A stretch of 64,000 nt of DNA from Diphasiastrum complanatum (GCA_029204225.1 CM055109.1:44209054-44273053), one strand, 5' to 3'; counted from the stretch's first letter, positions 9,579 to 21,340 are shown. Notes: generated by a model not told the origin, from the letters alone. Program-made: numbers and translations.

Positions 9579-10244
9579 TGTCAGATGTACTTTGAATCCC
9601 CTTGCCCAATGTAAATAGTAAATTGTAATTATTAAATTGTAAATGGCTAAGTCACCGGCCTGTGGAGACAATTGTGAATTGCAATGTAAATATCTGTTAT
9701 AGTGACTAAATCCGAGATGGCCAAGGGGGTACTGGGTTTCATGAGAGTCTGTTGGACTGACCTTCTAAAAAGTAAGAAGGGTTGACCGGTCAACGTGACA
9801 TGTGTCATATGCTCACTGGGACACTTGGTCCAGTGCATGAGTGACACTTGTCGGACGGTCAATGGACGGGTCAACAGGACGTGTCATATGCTCATTGGGA
9901 CACTTGGTCCAATGCATGAGTGACACATGTCAGACTGTCTACCTACTAGCTTGCCTATGTGTCAGGGTACTGCCAAGTGGCAAGTGTCGGCTGTGCATGG
10001 AGTTTGCCATGTGTCGACATTAGGATGTGTCAGGGTTAAGGGGTGCTTGACGGGATATAGGGTGAACCTTGGCAGGCATTCCTCATTATGGTATTCCTAT
10101 GCAGCTATGGTTGGGAGGATACTGGTTGTGAGAGCTCTCATGTTTGCTTGTTGATCTATGTACATTTGCTTGAGATTAATAAATTGACGGATTTGTTGGG
10201 TAATTATGTGTATTTACTTAGGTTTTGTGAGCTTGTGTGCAACA
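9579..10244 (+). repeat. Gypsy-1 3' LTR
   Basis: It begins TGTCAGATGTACTTTG directly after the purine-rich GAGGAGGGAAGGGA and ends GTGTGCAACA, followed by target duplication CCTGG. The same internal ~79-bp repeat is present. Confidence 0.92.
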
Positions 10245-10406
10245 CCTGGGGCAATCAGATATGCCCAATGCCCATCCATCTGGCCCTTTGACCCGCAGTA
10301 AGTGAGCCCTAACCCTGGTGAGTGACCCTGTGAAGAGCCCACCACAATGCATCTCCATCTGCGGACTCCTGAGCCATGGTGTACAACCTCGGCCCCACAG
10401 CGGCAT
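10245..10406 (-). pseudogene. hAT-1 BED zinc-finger remnant
   Basis: The minus strand reads GLFTGSLTRVRAHLLRVKG then GISDCP. This matches the BED finger of hAT-2 (KQFTGNTSRVRAHLGGL..GISVC). The upstream Cys pair is damaged. BED fingers bind transposon-end DNA. The fragment is interrupted by Gypsy-1; across the insertion the frame would run into a Pro/Thr-rich linker and then into the post-DUF659 part, so the catalytic middle is gone. Confidence 0.6.
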
Positions 10407-11249
10407 CGTGTCAACATGAGATCAAACCTGCAAACAAAAATAATTAAGAAAACGTTTACTAGAAGAAAATACACTGCATTGAACAACATTACCAGGCTAA
10501 AATAGAGCTCAAAACATCAGAGCATACATCACAATGATTCCAATTCATACTGTCAGAGCAAGTGCCAAAAAACACATGGGATAGAATTATTTCAGTACGA
10601 GCGATAACGGGCGAATGCCGTTAGCGTGGGAGTCTGTGCAGGTGTAAAGGAGTGCAGTGTAGGCCTAAACCACGCCCCAGGCAGATGCTCGAGCCTAAAC
10701 CCTAAAAAACATGGAGTTATGGAAATTGAAATTTGTGATACGGATGAAGACGGGCAAGACAGAGGTCACAGGAGTCTCTGCAGGCATGTGGAAATGCATT
10801 CTAGGCTCAAACATCACCTCAATCGAATGCCTACAAGTCATTTTGTGATAATGGCAAAAAAGCACATGCATTTGGAGTGTGGTGTTCAAATCTTTCTGGA
10901 CTCGCCGTAACAGCTGAAACTGACGCTGTAGAAATTACCGTGGGCATGAACATCTGAAATTGATGGTTTCGCTCCCCGCACGAAGCTCAGACCCCCTTGG
11001 CACCGTGTGCACCACCTCTGTATCACTGAGTAGATGCCTGCAAACTATTCACATGCCCTCATCTGAGTCCTATAGCCCACTACAAAACAATTTGCCTCCT
11101 GCGCATTTCTGGCCGCTAGGAGGGGGCAAAAAATTATATGTATTTAGTTTTTTTTTTACCCACGTTTCTTGCATTGTTTCACTGCAACTATGATACAACT
11201 TAACTCACCATTAAGAGACTTCACTCTTATAACATATCTACGAGTAGAT
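10407..11249. other. Probable hAT-1 5' flank, no gene seen
   Basis: I recognise no coding sequence here. A loose repeat pair, GGAGTCTGTGCAGG (near 10630) and GGAGTCTCTGCAGG (near 10773), lies 142 bp apart. A weak palindrome with CCTCCT and AGGAGG arms lies near 11096-11126. Either could belong to the hAT-1 end, but no terminal repeat could be confirmed. Confidence 0.3.
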
Positions 11250-11600
11250 TCAAGATTAGATCAATAACGTTGATCTATTTGATTTTTCAAAGTAAATGTC
11301 CTTGTTGTATTCTTGGATTCATAGGTCCTTTTAAGGATTTCCCATTCCTCTTTAAAGATTATACATGTCCTTACCTCTTTGAGGAGTTCATTCGACACAT
11401 TCATCTTGATGATATGTAGAGCTAGTCTAGCTCTCTTATCATAGTTGTGAATCTTGTGCGAGTTTAGGTCCTAGCTCAATCCCTAGCATTATATCCATCA
11501 ATTCTTGAATCACTAGGAGTGATTCCATCCTTATTTTTCAAATAGAATAGTTTGAAGGACTAGTGCCCATAACAAGATTAACTTGATGAGACATCAAGAT
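11250..11600 (-). pseudogene. Copia gag fragment
   Basis: The minus strand reads SNYSI.KIRMESLLVIQELM near the right end and ALHIIKMNVSNELLKEV then ILKRTYESKNTTRTFTLKNQ to the left. This aligns collinearly with residues ~18-110 of the Copia-1 polyprotein (SNYSTWKVRMESLLELNELM; ALHIIKMNVTNELLKEV). Several stops and at least one frameshift are present. It is a short relic of the same Copia family with no LTR beside it. Confidence 0.75.
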
Positions 11601-14600
11601 TGTAACTTAAGTAGAGTTGATCAACCTTGATCAACAAACCTAAGTAGCATGCAATTAAACTTAATCCGGGGCTTAAAAAATACTTTATTAAGTGTTTTAA
11701 GGTATTACTTTTGACATAAATCAAATATCAAACAAGATCTAGAGGGAATGATTGCAAATCTTTACTCAAACTTTCTAAACTAACTTAAATAAGGAACATA
11801 TGTATTCAAACTTGACACATACACTATCTAGAGAATCTATGAAGTTGAAACTTTGAATGAAAGATAAAAATAGTTTCAATAGCTTAAAAACCAGGGTACG
11901 AGGTGAATCAAAGCTACCTTGATTCAGATGTACCTATCCAAGAAGTTGAACATGCAAAAAACTCCCTTCCAAATTTGAATCAATGTTGATGGAATCATAT
12001 ACCTACTTAAGACACTTGAAGGAACATCTAGAAGTGTGCACCTATAAGAGATGTCTCCGGTGCAATGCTAACTTTCATATTCTTTTTAGAAAACATCATC
12101 CAAATGTGGAGGGGCCAAAATGCGGGTGCTACCAATAGGATTCCAAGTTTGGAACTTGGCCTAATGTAGGATTTTGCATATTTTGGCATGTATGGTACAT
12201 AACTGCTCACACAAGCTTGAATGCTCTTTTGAGAACATTTGAATGTGGATAGAGGTTTACATTTGACATAGGCTTGGGGCCTGTACTTGATTGAGGTTTG
12301 AGGACCATCATGGAGAAGTTGGCATTTGCATAATCCTTCTTCAAAAGAATGGCCTTGTCTGATGCACATATGATAGTGGCTAGATCTCAATTGAAGATTT
12401 CAATGCCTGAGATTATTGTGTCCGAATAAGCATAATCAAATATTGTTTTCTTAATTTCAAAGATATTTGAAACATGAATAATGTATTAAAAAACAAAAAT
12501 TGCAAATCGTGTTCATTTTTAAATTCTCATTAATGCATGACATAAAGATCCAAGAAGAAAAATGAGGTGATGATTAATTACAAAAGATAAGTATTCTAAC
12601 CATCTTTGAAATATGTGCAACATATGCAAGCATTGTTTACTAAGGAACTCGACTCTTGATTTCCCGCATCATACAATTGAAAGCTTGTCAACCTGCAAAC
12701 ATCTTGACATGGACCCCTAACAACCTGAATCTTATCATAAAATATTATGTCCTCAATTCGTCACAACTCCACATTTGTAACTAGACAAATTGAGCTTGAA
12801 TGTAAGATGCAAACTGTAACGTTACGAGAAAGACAACAATGAATTGCATACAAGAGTCCCTTGTGAGTCCCTCTTGTTTATCCTTTCTTTCTGAACTTGC
12901 GTACCCTTTTCTTTACGGTGAATAGTTGTAACTATTGATGCTAGGTGTCAATACGTTTTAAAATGGTAATTGCCTTTCTAGTCGATGGTGTTGTCCATGC
13001 TATGAGATCATATTTCTCATTGATAGATGATGAGACATATTGTTTGAAATTCAAGGTTTGGTTTGGTTTGTAGATGTACAAGCCACACAAGCTACTTTGG
13101 CATTCATGATTGGAACTTGAAAGCCCATTTAGTGCATGTGTTCATATGATTCTTAAAGCTTCTAGTTGTTAATAAAGTTGTACTCTTAGAAGTATATTTG
13201 TGAAGTTGAAGGACCGAGGACTTTTAGTGAGGATGAATTATTATATGAGCTTGTCTTAGATATTGAGGTGTAGGATGAGACCACAGACATGGGCTCCAAA
13301 TTTAAATATAGTAGGAATATGAATACATTTTTAGCACTATGGTAGCTCGAATTTAGAGGCACCATAAAAAGTTGGCACTATCGACTTGCAAATGATGTAG
13401 TGGTGAATACAACAATGTAAGGATACAACAATGTAAGGATTCAACAATGTAAGGAGTGAGGATTTTGAGCCGATGTATTCCTCTTTAACGCATTTTGAGA
13501 ACAGAAATGGAGATGTCAACCATTGCACTTGGCTTTGACTAGCACTCATCTCCGTGGCTAGAGATACATCTTGGCTCAACACGTGCTCGTATCATCCACC
13601 AACTCTCAGGTGGACTAAATGGATAGTAATGGGCTCCCCCACCTATATATACATAGTACAAGCTGGTCCCACATCAAGCACAATCCACGTGTAGATCTTT
13701 GACATGAGGCAGCCTGAGGTGCTAACACATGGCATTTAAAAATGTCGACAACATTGGCTCGACATTCCAATTCATGGTGAGGTTGTCATATCAAGGTGTA
13801 CCCTTATGCTATATAACAACATTTCTGGACTTTTTTCATGTCTGGCCAATAATATAATTTAGAAACTAGCACAAGGGCTCTCTAAAAACTTGGATGGATT
13901 CGGAAAATCATAGCATTCGTACAAGATTGCTTATTTAGGCTCAAATACATTTTTTTATTTTTAAGAGAAATTACATACTGTTCTCCCATACTTTCATTCT
14001 AGCAGTGATCAATTTCTAGGTAGTTATTCCTCGAAAGAATTTTTTGATGGAGGAAATTTTGACTTTTAAGAGTTCATAAACTTACATACTGATGTTTGAT
14101 TTTCCATTTATGTTCAAAAGTGTATTTCTACTTGACATGTTTTTTAAATTTCTCTTCATTTGGATCTTCATGTCCGAGTAGTTAATTCAAAATTCTGCTA
14201 GTTAGTTTAGGCTTTAAAAGGACAAGTGTAAGACTAGAACATGTTTGCTACAATATTTAGATTTCGTTCATCACTCATCCAAATTTCAAAATTACACGAT
14301 GCATGCATTATGCACTTCACTTTGAGCAACAATATGCCAATTCATCATTAACATCAATCTCTATTTCATTCTCAAGACAACAATGATTGATAAGTATGCA
14401 AAGGGTTATTTAAGCTCACATGGGTGAATGGTATTAAGATATATTTTTTTTGAAAAAGCCTAATGGGTTTTTCTTTTGATAGTTTAGTTAGTATTAAATG
14501 AACTCGGAAATCATTAATGAATGCATAAGAAGAACAACGTATTGATAAACTAGAAAGAGGCAAAAATATCATTGCATAGAGGCTAGAGCCATATTGATCC

Positions 14601-14690
14601 GGTTGATTATAGAATATCTCTATGGATGGGCGGTAATGTAGCATTCGTCACCTGATTGTGTCTTAGCAATGATCGGAACGACAATTGGGA
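11601..14690. other. AT-rich stretch without a recognised gene
   Basis: The longest open frame is 12390-12028 on the minus strand (120 codons, Cys/Lys/Pro-rich, no family recognised, probably chance or relic). A 16-bp unit (TACAACAATGTAAGGA) is repeated three times at 13408-13455. The right end, up to about 14698, should include the 5' LTR of Gypsy-2, but I could not delimit it. Confidence 0.4.
13408..13455. repeat. 16-bp minisatellite, three units
   Basis: TACAACAATGTAAGGA occurs twice back to back, then TTCAACAATGTAAGGA. Confidence 0.85.
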
Positions 14691-14700
14691 TTCTAACATT

Positions 14701-14713
14701 TGGTATTAGAGCC
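14701..14713 (+). promoter_or_regulatory. Gypsy-2 primer-binding site remnant
   Basis: TGGTATTAGAGCC differs by one base (C to T) from the iMet site TGGTATCAGAGCC and follows ..TTCTAACA, a plausible LTR end. Confidence 0.7.
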
Positions 14714-15293
14714 ACCGATCTTTGTGAATAAGGTGCAATCATTTCTACTTAAGTTTTGGTTGGTTAAAACTTCTTGTTGATCTGTTTGGAAGGCTTAGTT
14801 TTCATCGTTGGATCGATGTGAACAACTTTGCTTTTCGGTTTGTTCAATTTCGACGTTGTTTGGATAAGTTTTGGGCCTTGTATGCATGCTAAAGGGCTTG
14901 TTTTTAATTGTTTTCTTGGTTTTTTGCTTGTCGTTTTGGTTGCAGAAGTTTTAAATTGTGTATTGAAAACCTTGATGTCGAAAATGGCTTTTAAAACTGC
15001 CATAAATATTCTGTTTTCTGACAGTTGGTGAAATCAGCCCGTAAGGACTATTTTCCGCCTTTGGGAGCTGAAAACAAAAAAAAATTGCAGATTTTTGGTT
15101 TGCTCAATTTTTTAGTTCAAAACCAATTTTTTTTTCCCTCAGGCACCCGCGCACACGAATGGTGTGAGTGGGGGGGTTAAGGCTCCACTCTCATCAGTGA
15201 GGAGCTTGTTTGGCTTAGTCTCCTTGAGTTGAGATCTGGAGTCCTCTAGGCCATTTTATAACCAAACTCTTGTCGAGCCTTTCATAGTGCACC

Positions 15294-16160
15294 ATGGACC
15301 CTGCTCTGCCCTCGGGTGAGGGACCGTCTTCACCACCTCCTCCTCCTGAACTTGATACTGCACAACTTTTACAAGCCTTGAACTCCCTCCAAAACCAAAT
15401 CCTGGAAATGCAATCTAGGCATGCCATGGCCGAGCAAGAGTGGCGTTCTTCAACGCACTCGCGGTCCGCCGTCCTTTACCCCATGCTCATTCCAGAATTC
15501 TTTTCAGGTGTTGTAATGGATCAGTCATTTTTCCATGCACGACCCGCATGATAGTACAAAGATCGTTTATGCCCTTATGTTTTTATGCGGAAAGGCGTGT
15601 ACATGGTGGCATGATCTGGAGGAAAGGGTTGGTACCCCTTCCACGTGGGATGCTTTTCAGGAAGCCTTTAAAACGGCTTTCATGCCTGTCCTGGATGATT
15701 TTGAGCATTGGCGGTGTTTTGCCACCATGCAGATGGGTAGTAGGCTGTTAGATGCCTACATATAGGAGTTCCAAGAGATTTTGCCCCGATTCGCTTCACG
15801 AATCGACCTTGTTTTAATAAAACTACACTTTATCTTGGGTCTTCCAAAGGAATTTCAACTAGAAATGCGGCATAACCAACCGCTGACAATTGACGACACT
15901 ATTTGCTTTGCAAAGATCTTCGATGACGCCCATGTTGGCTCCCGCAAGGAGCAAAGTTTTCCCAAGTCTGAGCAAAAGAAAAGAAGTTTTTCAAGAAGCG
16001 TGGCAAAGACAAGACGGACTTCGGTTCCCAGGGCGGGAAAAAGCGCATCAAGTTGGATTGCGCTGACTACAACAAGGCGAGGACCGGCTGCTTGTGCTTC
16101 TCTTGCATGGAGGTTGCCCGAAGAAAAAACAAAAGAAATCTGGCGGGCAACCTAAATCCT
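15294..16160 (+). pseudogene. Gypsy-2 Gag
   Basis: The frame opens at ATG 15294 with a Pro-rich start and a short coiled segment (LLQALNSLQNQILEMQSRHA). A frameshift near 15530 leads to WWHDLEERVGTPSTWDAFQE and AFKTAFMPVLDDFEHW, the retrotransposon-gag signature, then LHFILGLPKEFQLEMRHNQP. A TAG at 15763-15765 interrupts it. A damaged knuckle region (TGCLCFSCMEV) follows near 16090. The protein would form the element's cytoplasmic particle. Confidence 0.75.
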
Positions 16161-16255
16161 TCAAGGCTCCGGGTAACTCTAGTATTTCTTTTGTTGATTT
16201 ATCCTTCAAGGATGGCACTAGTTGAGAGAATTGTTGCTTTAATACAGCTATTTTT

Positions 16256-16441
16256 AGCTCCCACGACCTCATTCATATGAATGGGATCATTGGACGCCAA
16301 GTTGTGACTGTTCTTTTTGCCGATGGTTCCACACATAAATTTATAAATTCTAACTTGGTGCTAAAACTTAAGCCGGCCTCCGCGCCAAGTAATCACTTGT
16401 ATGTGGTGAAAATGGCGTTGGGGGAAGATCGGCAAGCTTGA
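16256..16441 (+). pseudogene. Gypsy-2 protease remnant
   Basis: The read is IIGRQVVTVLFADGSTHKFI then NSNLVLKLKP and LYVVKMALGEDRQA. The F-A-D-G-S-T motif matches D-D-G-A/S-T-H-N-F-I of chromovirus-type proteases (intact in Gypsy-6) with the first Asp changed to Ala. The frame stops at TGA 16439-16441. Confidence 0.6.
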
Positions 16442-16606
16442 GACCAGCTTATTCCTTAGTTGCCGCTCAGAAGTCAAGATTATGTTGAAGTGCTGGACTT
16501 TCATATTATGAACTTAGATAGCGTATACATAAGTTTAGGAAAGGAGTGATTTTAATCCAAAAATGAGTCCTTAAGAAAGGACTATGTAACCCATAGTATA
16601 ACCTTT

Positions 16607-17276
16607 TTGCATAATGGGTCATTTGTTAAACTAAAAGGCGATATAAATAGGCCTTTTGATCCTGTTGTTTCAACTTTAGAAGCCGTTGAATATTTGAAAG
16701 ACTTTGGAAATAATGTTTATCTTTGCTTTTTGAAAGATGAAGTCTATGTGGATGACCATGCAGTTCAGAGTCTAAATATTGACTTATCGCATTTGCCTTT
16801 GAATGTGTCTATAAAAAGTGTTAATTCACCCAAAGGTAGAATATTTAACAAACTTAGGCAAGAGTATAACGATGTTTTTCCTAAAAAACTACCTGATGGC
16901 CTACCTCCCCAAAGGAGTGTCAACCATCAGATAGAGTTGCTTCCTGGTAGCCAACCTATATCTCTTTTTCCATATAGAGTTAGCATCAAGGAAGAGGATG
17001 AGATTTCTAAGCAGTTACAGGAACTTCTTAGGATGGGCCATATTTGGCCTAGTAAGTCCCCCTTGGGGAGCACCAATCATTTTGGTTAGTAAGCAGGATG
17101 GCGGCATACGTTTGTGTGGCGATTTTAAAATATTAAATGATTTAACCATCAAGAATAGATATTTCTTACCTAGGATGTATGATATAATGGATCGTCTGAA
17201 TGGAGCTAAGTATTTTTTCAAGATTGACCTTAGATCAGGATACCATCAGATAAGGACTAGGTGGACTATGCCTTAA
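16607..17276 (+). pseudogene. Gypsy-2 reverse transcriptase N-terminal part
   Basis: PDGLPPQRSVNHQIELLPGS and FPYRVSIKEEDEI are the pre-RT and first RT motifs. After a frameshift near 17060 the read continues with APIILVSKQDGGIRLCGDF and [15 protein letters not shown]. The sequence then leaves the family at about 17262. Motifs from the L-T-N-A-P block to F-L-D-D are absent. Confidence 0.8.
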
Positions 17277-17470
17277 TAGCATTGCCCTTAATGAACGTTC
17301 TTAAGAGAGAAGAAAAAATGTAGCCGCAGAAAAAGTCCATTGATAATATGGACTGATGAAATCAATGAGAATTTTGAAACTCTCAAGCACTGTGTTTCTA
17401 CGGCCACAATTCTACACATTGTCGATCCTAACCGACCCTTTGTGGTGGATATGGAGCGGTCCTTTATAAG

Positions 17471-17690
17471 GACGGTAGACCAGTTGCTTTTGAAAGCAAG
17501 AAGCTAGATCTTGCTCAGACGAGGTATTCTAGATCCTGCTCAGACGGTAGACCAGTTGCTTTTGAAAGCAAGAAGCTAGATCTTGCTCAGACGAGGTATT
17601 CTAGATCCTGCTCAGACGGTAGACCAGGTGCTTTTGAAAGCAAGAAGCTAGATCCTGCTCAGACGAGGTATTCCACCTATGAGAAGGAGC
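17471..17690 (+). repeat. 72-bp in-frame tandem triplication
   Basis: GACGGTAGACCAG occurs at 17471, 17543 and 17615, exactly 72 bp apart, with near-identical intervening sequence. 72 bp is 24 codons, so the RNase H frame is kept. Confidence 0.95.
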
Positions 17691-17920
17691 TTTTTGCAAT
17701 CATTCATGTGTTAAAACTTTGGAGGCATTATCTTTATGGTGCCAGATTTACGATGATGACGGATTGCCAATCCCTTAAGTGTATTTGTGATGCCAGGACT
17801 TTCAAGGCCGTAAGGCTAAATGTTCGGAACTCATTCAGGAGTTCGTGTTTGACATTAGGTTTCATAAAGGTACGTCGAACAATGTTGCCAATGCCTTGAG
17901 TCGGATTGGAGAGATTAATT
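17471..17920 (+). pseudogene. Gypsy-2 RNase H with triplicated segment
   Basis: GRPVAFESKKLDLAQTRYS is repeated three times in frame and then followed by TYEKELFAIIHVLKLWRHYL and MMTDCQSLKCI. The last part reads NNVANALSR-like in a shifted frame. The catalytic Glu (YEKEL) and Asp (MMTDC) are visible. The first Asp block (TDAS) is reduced to a scrap (VVDMERS) near 17440. The triplication adds 48 residues to a conserved domain. Confidence 0.8.
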
Positions 17921-18199
17921 AGTTATGCTTTACTGAAATCCAATCGTAAGTTGTATCTTTCACTTCGGGATCTTTGTTGAACCAATGGGTTTTCCAGTCA
18001 CATCTGGCTAGATGTCCTGACGGGAAATTCTAGATCTAGTGATGACCATGGGAAGCAGGATCCCAAGAAATCCCGAAATGATAAGATACTTGAAGACTAT
18101 TCCATAAGGAATGGCCTGCTTTTCCGTAAGGGAAAGGTTTGTGTGCCGGATAGGGCGGACTTGCGGGCCCAAATCTTGCAGTAGTGTTATGAAAACCCT

Positions 18200-18890
18200 T
18201 GTGCTGGTCACCCAGGCATATAGAGGACACTTGACCTTGTCAGGTAGAATTTCTTCTGGCCAAAGATGAAAGGTCATGTTGAGGCATGCTTTCAAGTTTG
18301 TGAACAATGCCAACAAAATAAAGCAAAAAGACTCAAAATTGCGGGTCTTTTACATACTTTGGAAATTCCCAACAAGAAATGGGAAAGTATTTCAATGGAT
18401 TTTGTGATTGGACTCCCTAAAACTAGGAGTGGTCACGATGCCATTTGGGTGGTGGCTGACAGCCTAACCAAGATGGCTCAATTTATATCGACTAAATTAA
18501 TTGTCAAGGCATTTGAACTAGCCCAGCATTTTGTTGAAAAGTTGTTCGGATTGTATGGCCTGCCGAATGATTTTGTTAGTGACCGTGACTTCAAATTCAC
18601 TGGCAAGTTCTGGCAGTAAGTATTTGATAAACTTGAAACAATGCTTAGTCTTAGTTCTTCAGATCACCTGACTCTGATGGGTAGATAGAACGTATCAACC
18701 AGATGTTGGAAGATATGCTTAGATCATGTCTCTCACCGACAGTCGGATTGGGAAAAGTATCTCCTTATGGTTGAGTTCACACACAATAGTGCGAAGCATT
18801 CTGCCACCAGATTCAGTCGTTTTATCCTGATGTATGGCTTTCAGCCGCGTTTGCTAGCTTTTGTCCTCAAGAGTGCGCTGATGAATTCAG
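18200..18890 (+). pseudogene. Gypsy-2 integrase
   Basis: CEQCQQNKAKR (zinc-binding Cys pair), WESISMDFVIGLPKT (first Asp), DFVSDRDFKFTGKFW (second Asp) and, after a stop and frameshift near 18620, SDHLTLMG.IERINQMLED (Glu of the DDE triad). The relic fades near 18870 after FSRFILMYGFQPR. No chromodomain was seen. Confidence 0.8.
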
Positions 18891-21340
18891 TTTAAAGAGG
18901 GGTCATAAAAAAATCTGGATCATAGTACACAGTGGTTTAAAAGCCTGGATAGGTCATATCACATAATTGGGATGGTGAGTTTTCCCTGTTAACCAATAGA
19001 GATTCTACATCCTTTTTTCTGTTGAGATTTACTTGCTATAACTGCTGACTGGCTGAAGACATGGAGGGCAATGAAGAGGTATTGGAGATGTCCAAGCAAG
19101 ATGAAAATGAGACGTAAGTCATATGTCACAAATGAGTATAATGCTATAAGTTAACAATTGCACCTGTATTTTTCGTGGAGGCGAAGCTCTTCTGCATTTA
19201 ATATCTCCATTTGAAAATAAACAATTTAAATAGGAGGTAAAGGGAAACATTTCAAGTGCAATATTTTTGTGGGTGTTGTAGAAATGGCCACATGAGAGGG
19301 CCTTGGGACACTCATAGTTATATCTAGGTAGTACCAAAGTGTTATCAGGATTCGCAAATCCCATTTTTTTGCCAAAGCACAGCCTTGCCATTTGTCTAAG
19401 AAATATAAAAGTCTACAGAGCTTTCAAAAGGTATCAAGGAAGTGACAATTGATGTCAGTGAGGGGCTTGCATAGCGTTTCAGGGATCAAAGTGTAATGTC
19501 ACAAGGATTGACTGAGCTATTGAGTCATGGATCAATGGGTCATGGATGGGAGAGAAATGTTATGATCACATGCATTTGATGTCTCCCAGGATTTGATAGG
19601 CATTCAGGTTAGTAAGCAAGCTGAACCATATGTACAAAGTTTGGGTTTGTTCCTCGACCATGGCTGTAAGAGCATGACAAAATTATCCACCACTATCGCC
19701 ACTGCACGTAAGCATGACAAGCCTTTTTCGGTAGTGTCTGCATGGTTTTTAAAACATGAAAGCACTGTTTTTGCATGGGCAGTTGTTAAACATTCCAATG
19801 CATATTGTGCAACTGTTGCTATGATTTGGTCCATGTCCCTATGATTGCTACCTTTGAGGAAAGTTCCATACAGTGTGAACAATCAGTTTGAAAATTGCTA
19901 CGCTGTCAGGATAAGTTGCCCATTATTGTCTGTGGCTTTCTTGTTGAAATTGAATTTTGGCATATTAAACTTCAATGGGAAATTTCATCAATTACCCACA
20001 ACTAATTTCCAAAAGCATGTGTGCGGGAATGTGTACAGTGGAGTTTGGACCTCTCCTTGAAACGCGGTTGAGATGAGTGAAGGTTACTGTTTGTGTGGCA
20101 CCCATAATGTGGGGCAGTAACAGAGAGTAGTGTTTTTCCAAGTCTTACTCGCCAAGAATTTATTTAGATATAGCGGCTTGGATGATGTTATTTCCAAAGT
20201 CTGTTCTGTGGCATGTGTACGATCATGAGACGGATCTGAAAAAATGCTTTGTGATTTATGGACCTACTGATTTGATTGCTGTTTGGATGAAGGGGTGCTT
20301 CGATGGGATGAACATGCGGATCCTTTGGATCCAGAACAGTGTGGGGTGCGAGCATATTTGATGATTTGTTTTGGATTGTCACATTGCTCTCTTTTCTGTT
20401 TGCGTGGCTGAAGTCTTAGGGTTCGTTAATCTTTTGAAGATATCAGCTTATTGGATGACATTTACCTGGCAGAGTTATGTACGTACGCTATCTGACAATG
20501 TACTTCAGATGCATCTTACAGCTTGAGAACAGATTCCAGCCGAGCAAGGTGGAATGAAGAGCTTTCCTCCTACGTCGCTCTTCCATCTCGGAAAAACCCA
20601 AGAAGGTACACAAACCCTTGGTAGCCTGGAATCGAGCAGCCGCTCAATCTTATTGTCTAAATGACGAACGTAATAGCCTCCACAAACCCACCCCACAAAG
20701 CCTTGGACGTATGGGGGGCTACATTGCAAATGGCGAATAACGCATGTAGCAATTTGTAGTTCAATCTGTACATGAAGCGCGTCTTTAAGATCAAGTGAGA
20801 TGTAGCAGATTGGTACATTCTATGTTGCCGCGTGGCAACACTATTCTCCTTTGGCTTATTCATGCAAAAGACGTGCAAGGGATGATGCGCTATTTCCTAG
20901 TTCCGCGTTGCTGATGCGATCCTTTTCTTCGGGATCCTCTTGGCACTTTGATGTTGCATGTGGGAGAAACAAGAATAACCGAGAGGCGTGACCGATCCCA
21001 ATGCTAATAAGACGACCGAAGGCTAGATGGAATACGAAAGTTTGAAAGTTTGGAATCGCGTCGAAGTTGCAAAACACGCTCTTCGCGGATAGCACTTCTT
21101 TCAAAATATTGGTTTTATTGGTGAACGTATCCACAACGTATCCACACACACTCGCTATTATCAAAACATTGTAAACTTAGCAGGTTACTTGTCTTTTCAC
21201 GCAGTTCCAAACAAGGCCTTAGCAATTACATGATTTTAAGTGCAAAATTTTTATTGGCTGGAGGCGACCTATCAAAACAACATAGGCTTTGAAAACTCAA
21301 TAGCCAATGACCAAAACTCTGATTCCACTTCAAAGAGCAA
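18891..21340. other. Unassigned stretch between Gypsy-2 and the LINE
   Basis: I recognise no family. ATG at 19062 opens a short frame (MEGNEEVLEMSKQDENET) that runs into GTAAGT, a good splice-donor match; this may be a first-exon relic or chance. From about 20440 to 21180 base composition is more even than in the surroundings and short minus-strand frames of 64-102 codons occur (for example 21164-20856), none recognised. Confidence 0.3.

Larger units (their letters stand above)
4890..10244 (+). mobile_element. Gypsy-1: chromodomain Ty3/Gypsy element with both LTRs
   Basis: Structure seen: target duplication CCTGG at 4885-4889 and 10245-10249; 5' LTR 4890-5554; tRNA-iMet primer site 5557-5568; gag remnant, protease, reverse transcriptase, RNase H, integrase and chromodomain in the order of Ty3/Gypsy chromoviruses; purine tract; 3' LTR 9579-10244. 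Each coding domain is recognisable, but stops and frameshifts break the frame in several places and most of gag before the zinc knuckle is missing. The LTRs differ at scattered sites, so the insertion is not very recent. It could move only if proteins were supplied in trans. Gypsy-3 and Gypsy-4 belong to the same family. Confidence 0.92.
3557..10406 (-). mobile_element. hAT-1: decayed BED/hAT transposon split by Gypsy-1
   Basis: Minus-strand hAT transposase exons lie on both sides of Gypsy-1: C-terminal exons at 3557-4789 and a BED-finger remnant at 10245-10406. Gypsy-1 is flanked by CCTGG, so removing it rejoins the two halves. Most of the central DUF659 catalytic region is missing, so hAT-1 was probably already internally deleted. 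I could not identify its terminal inverted repeats or 8-bp target duplication, so the limits given are the limits of recognisable coding sequence. Confidence 0.65.
14699..18890 (+). mobile_element. Gypsy-2: decayed Ty3/Gypsy element
   Basis: A primer-site remnant at 14701 is followed by gag, protease, reverse transcriptase, RNase H and integrase in Ty3/Gypsy order on the plus strand. The family differs from Gypsy-1. Reverse transcriptase is cut after GYHQIR and joined near 17270 to sequence just before RNase H, so the polymerase active site is lost. No 3' LTR was found after the integrase. The element is inactive. Confidence 0.8.

Noticed and set aside
12028-12390. 120-codon minus-strand frame as a gene
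   Set aside because: No start context, family or neighbour supports it. It is mentioned only as the longest frame in an AT-rich stretch.
17471-17690. Possible CRISPR-like array
   Set aside because: The 72-bp units have no distinct spacers and encode RNase H in frame; this is a plant retroelement tandem repeat.
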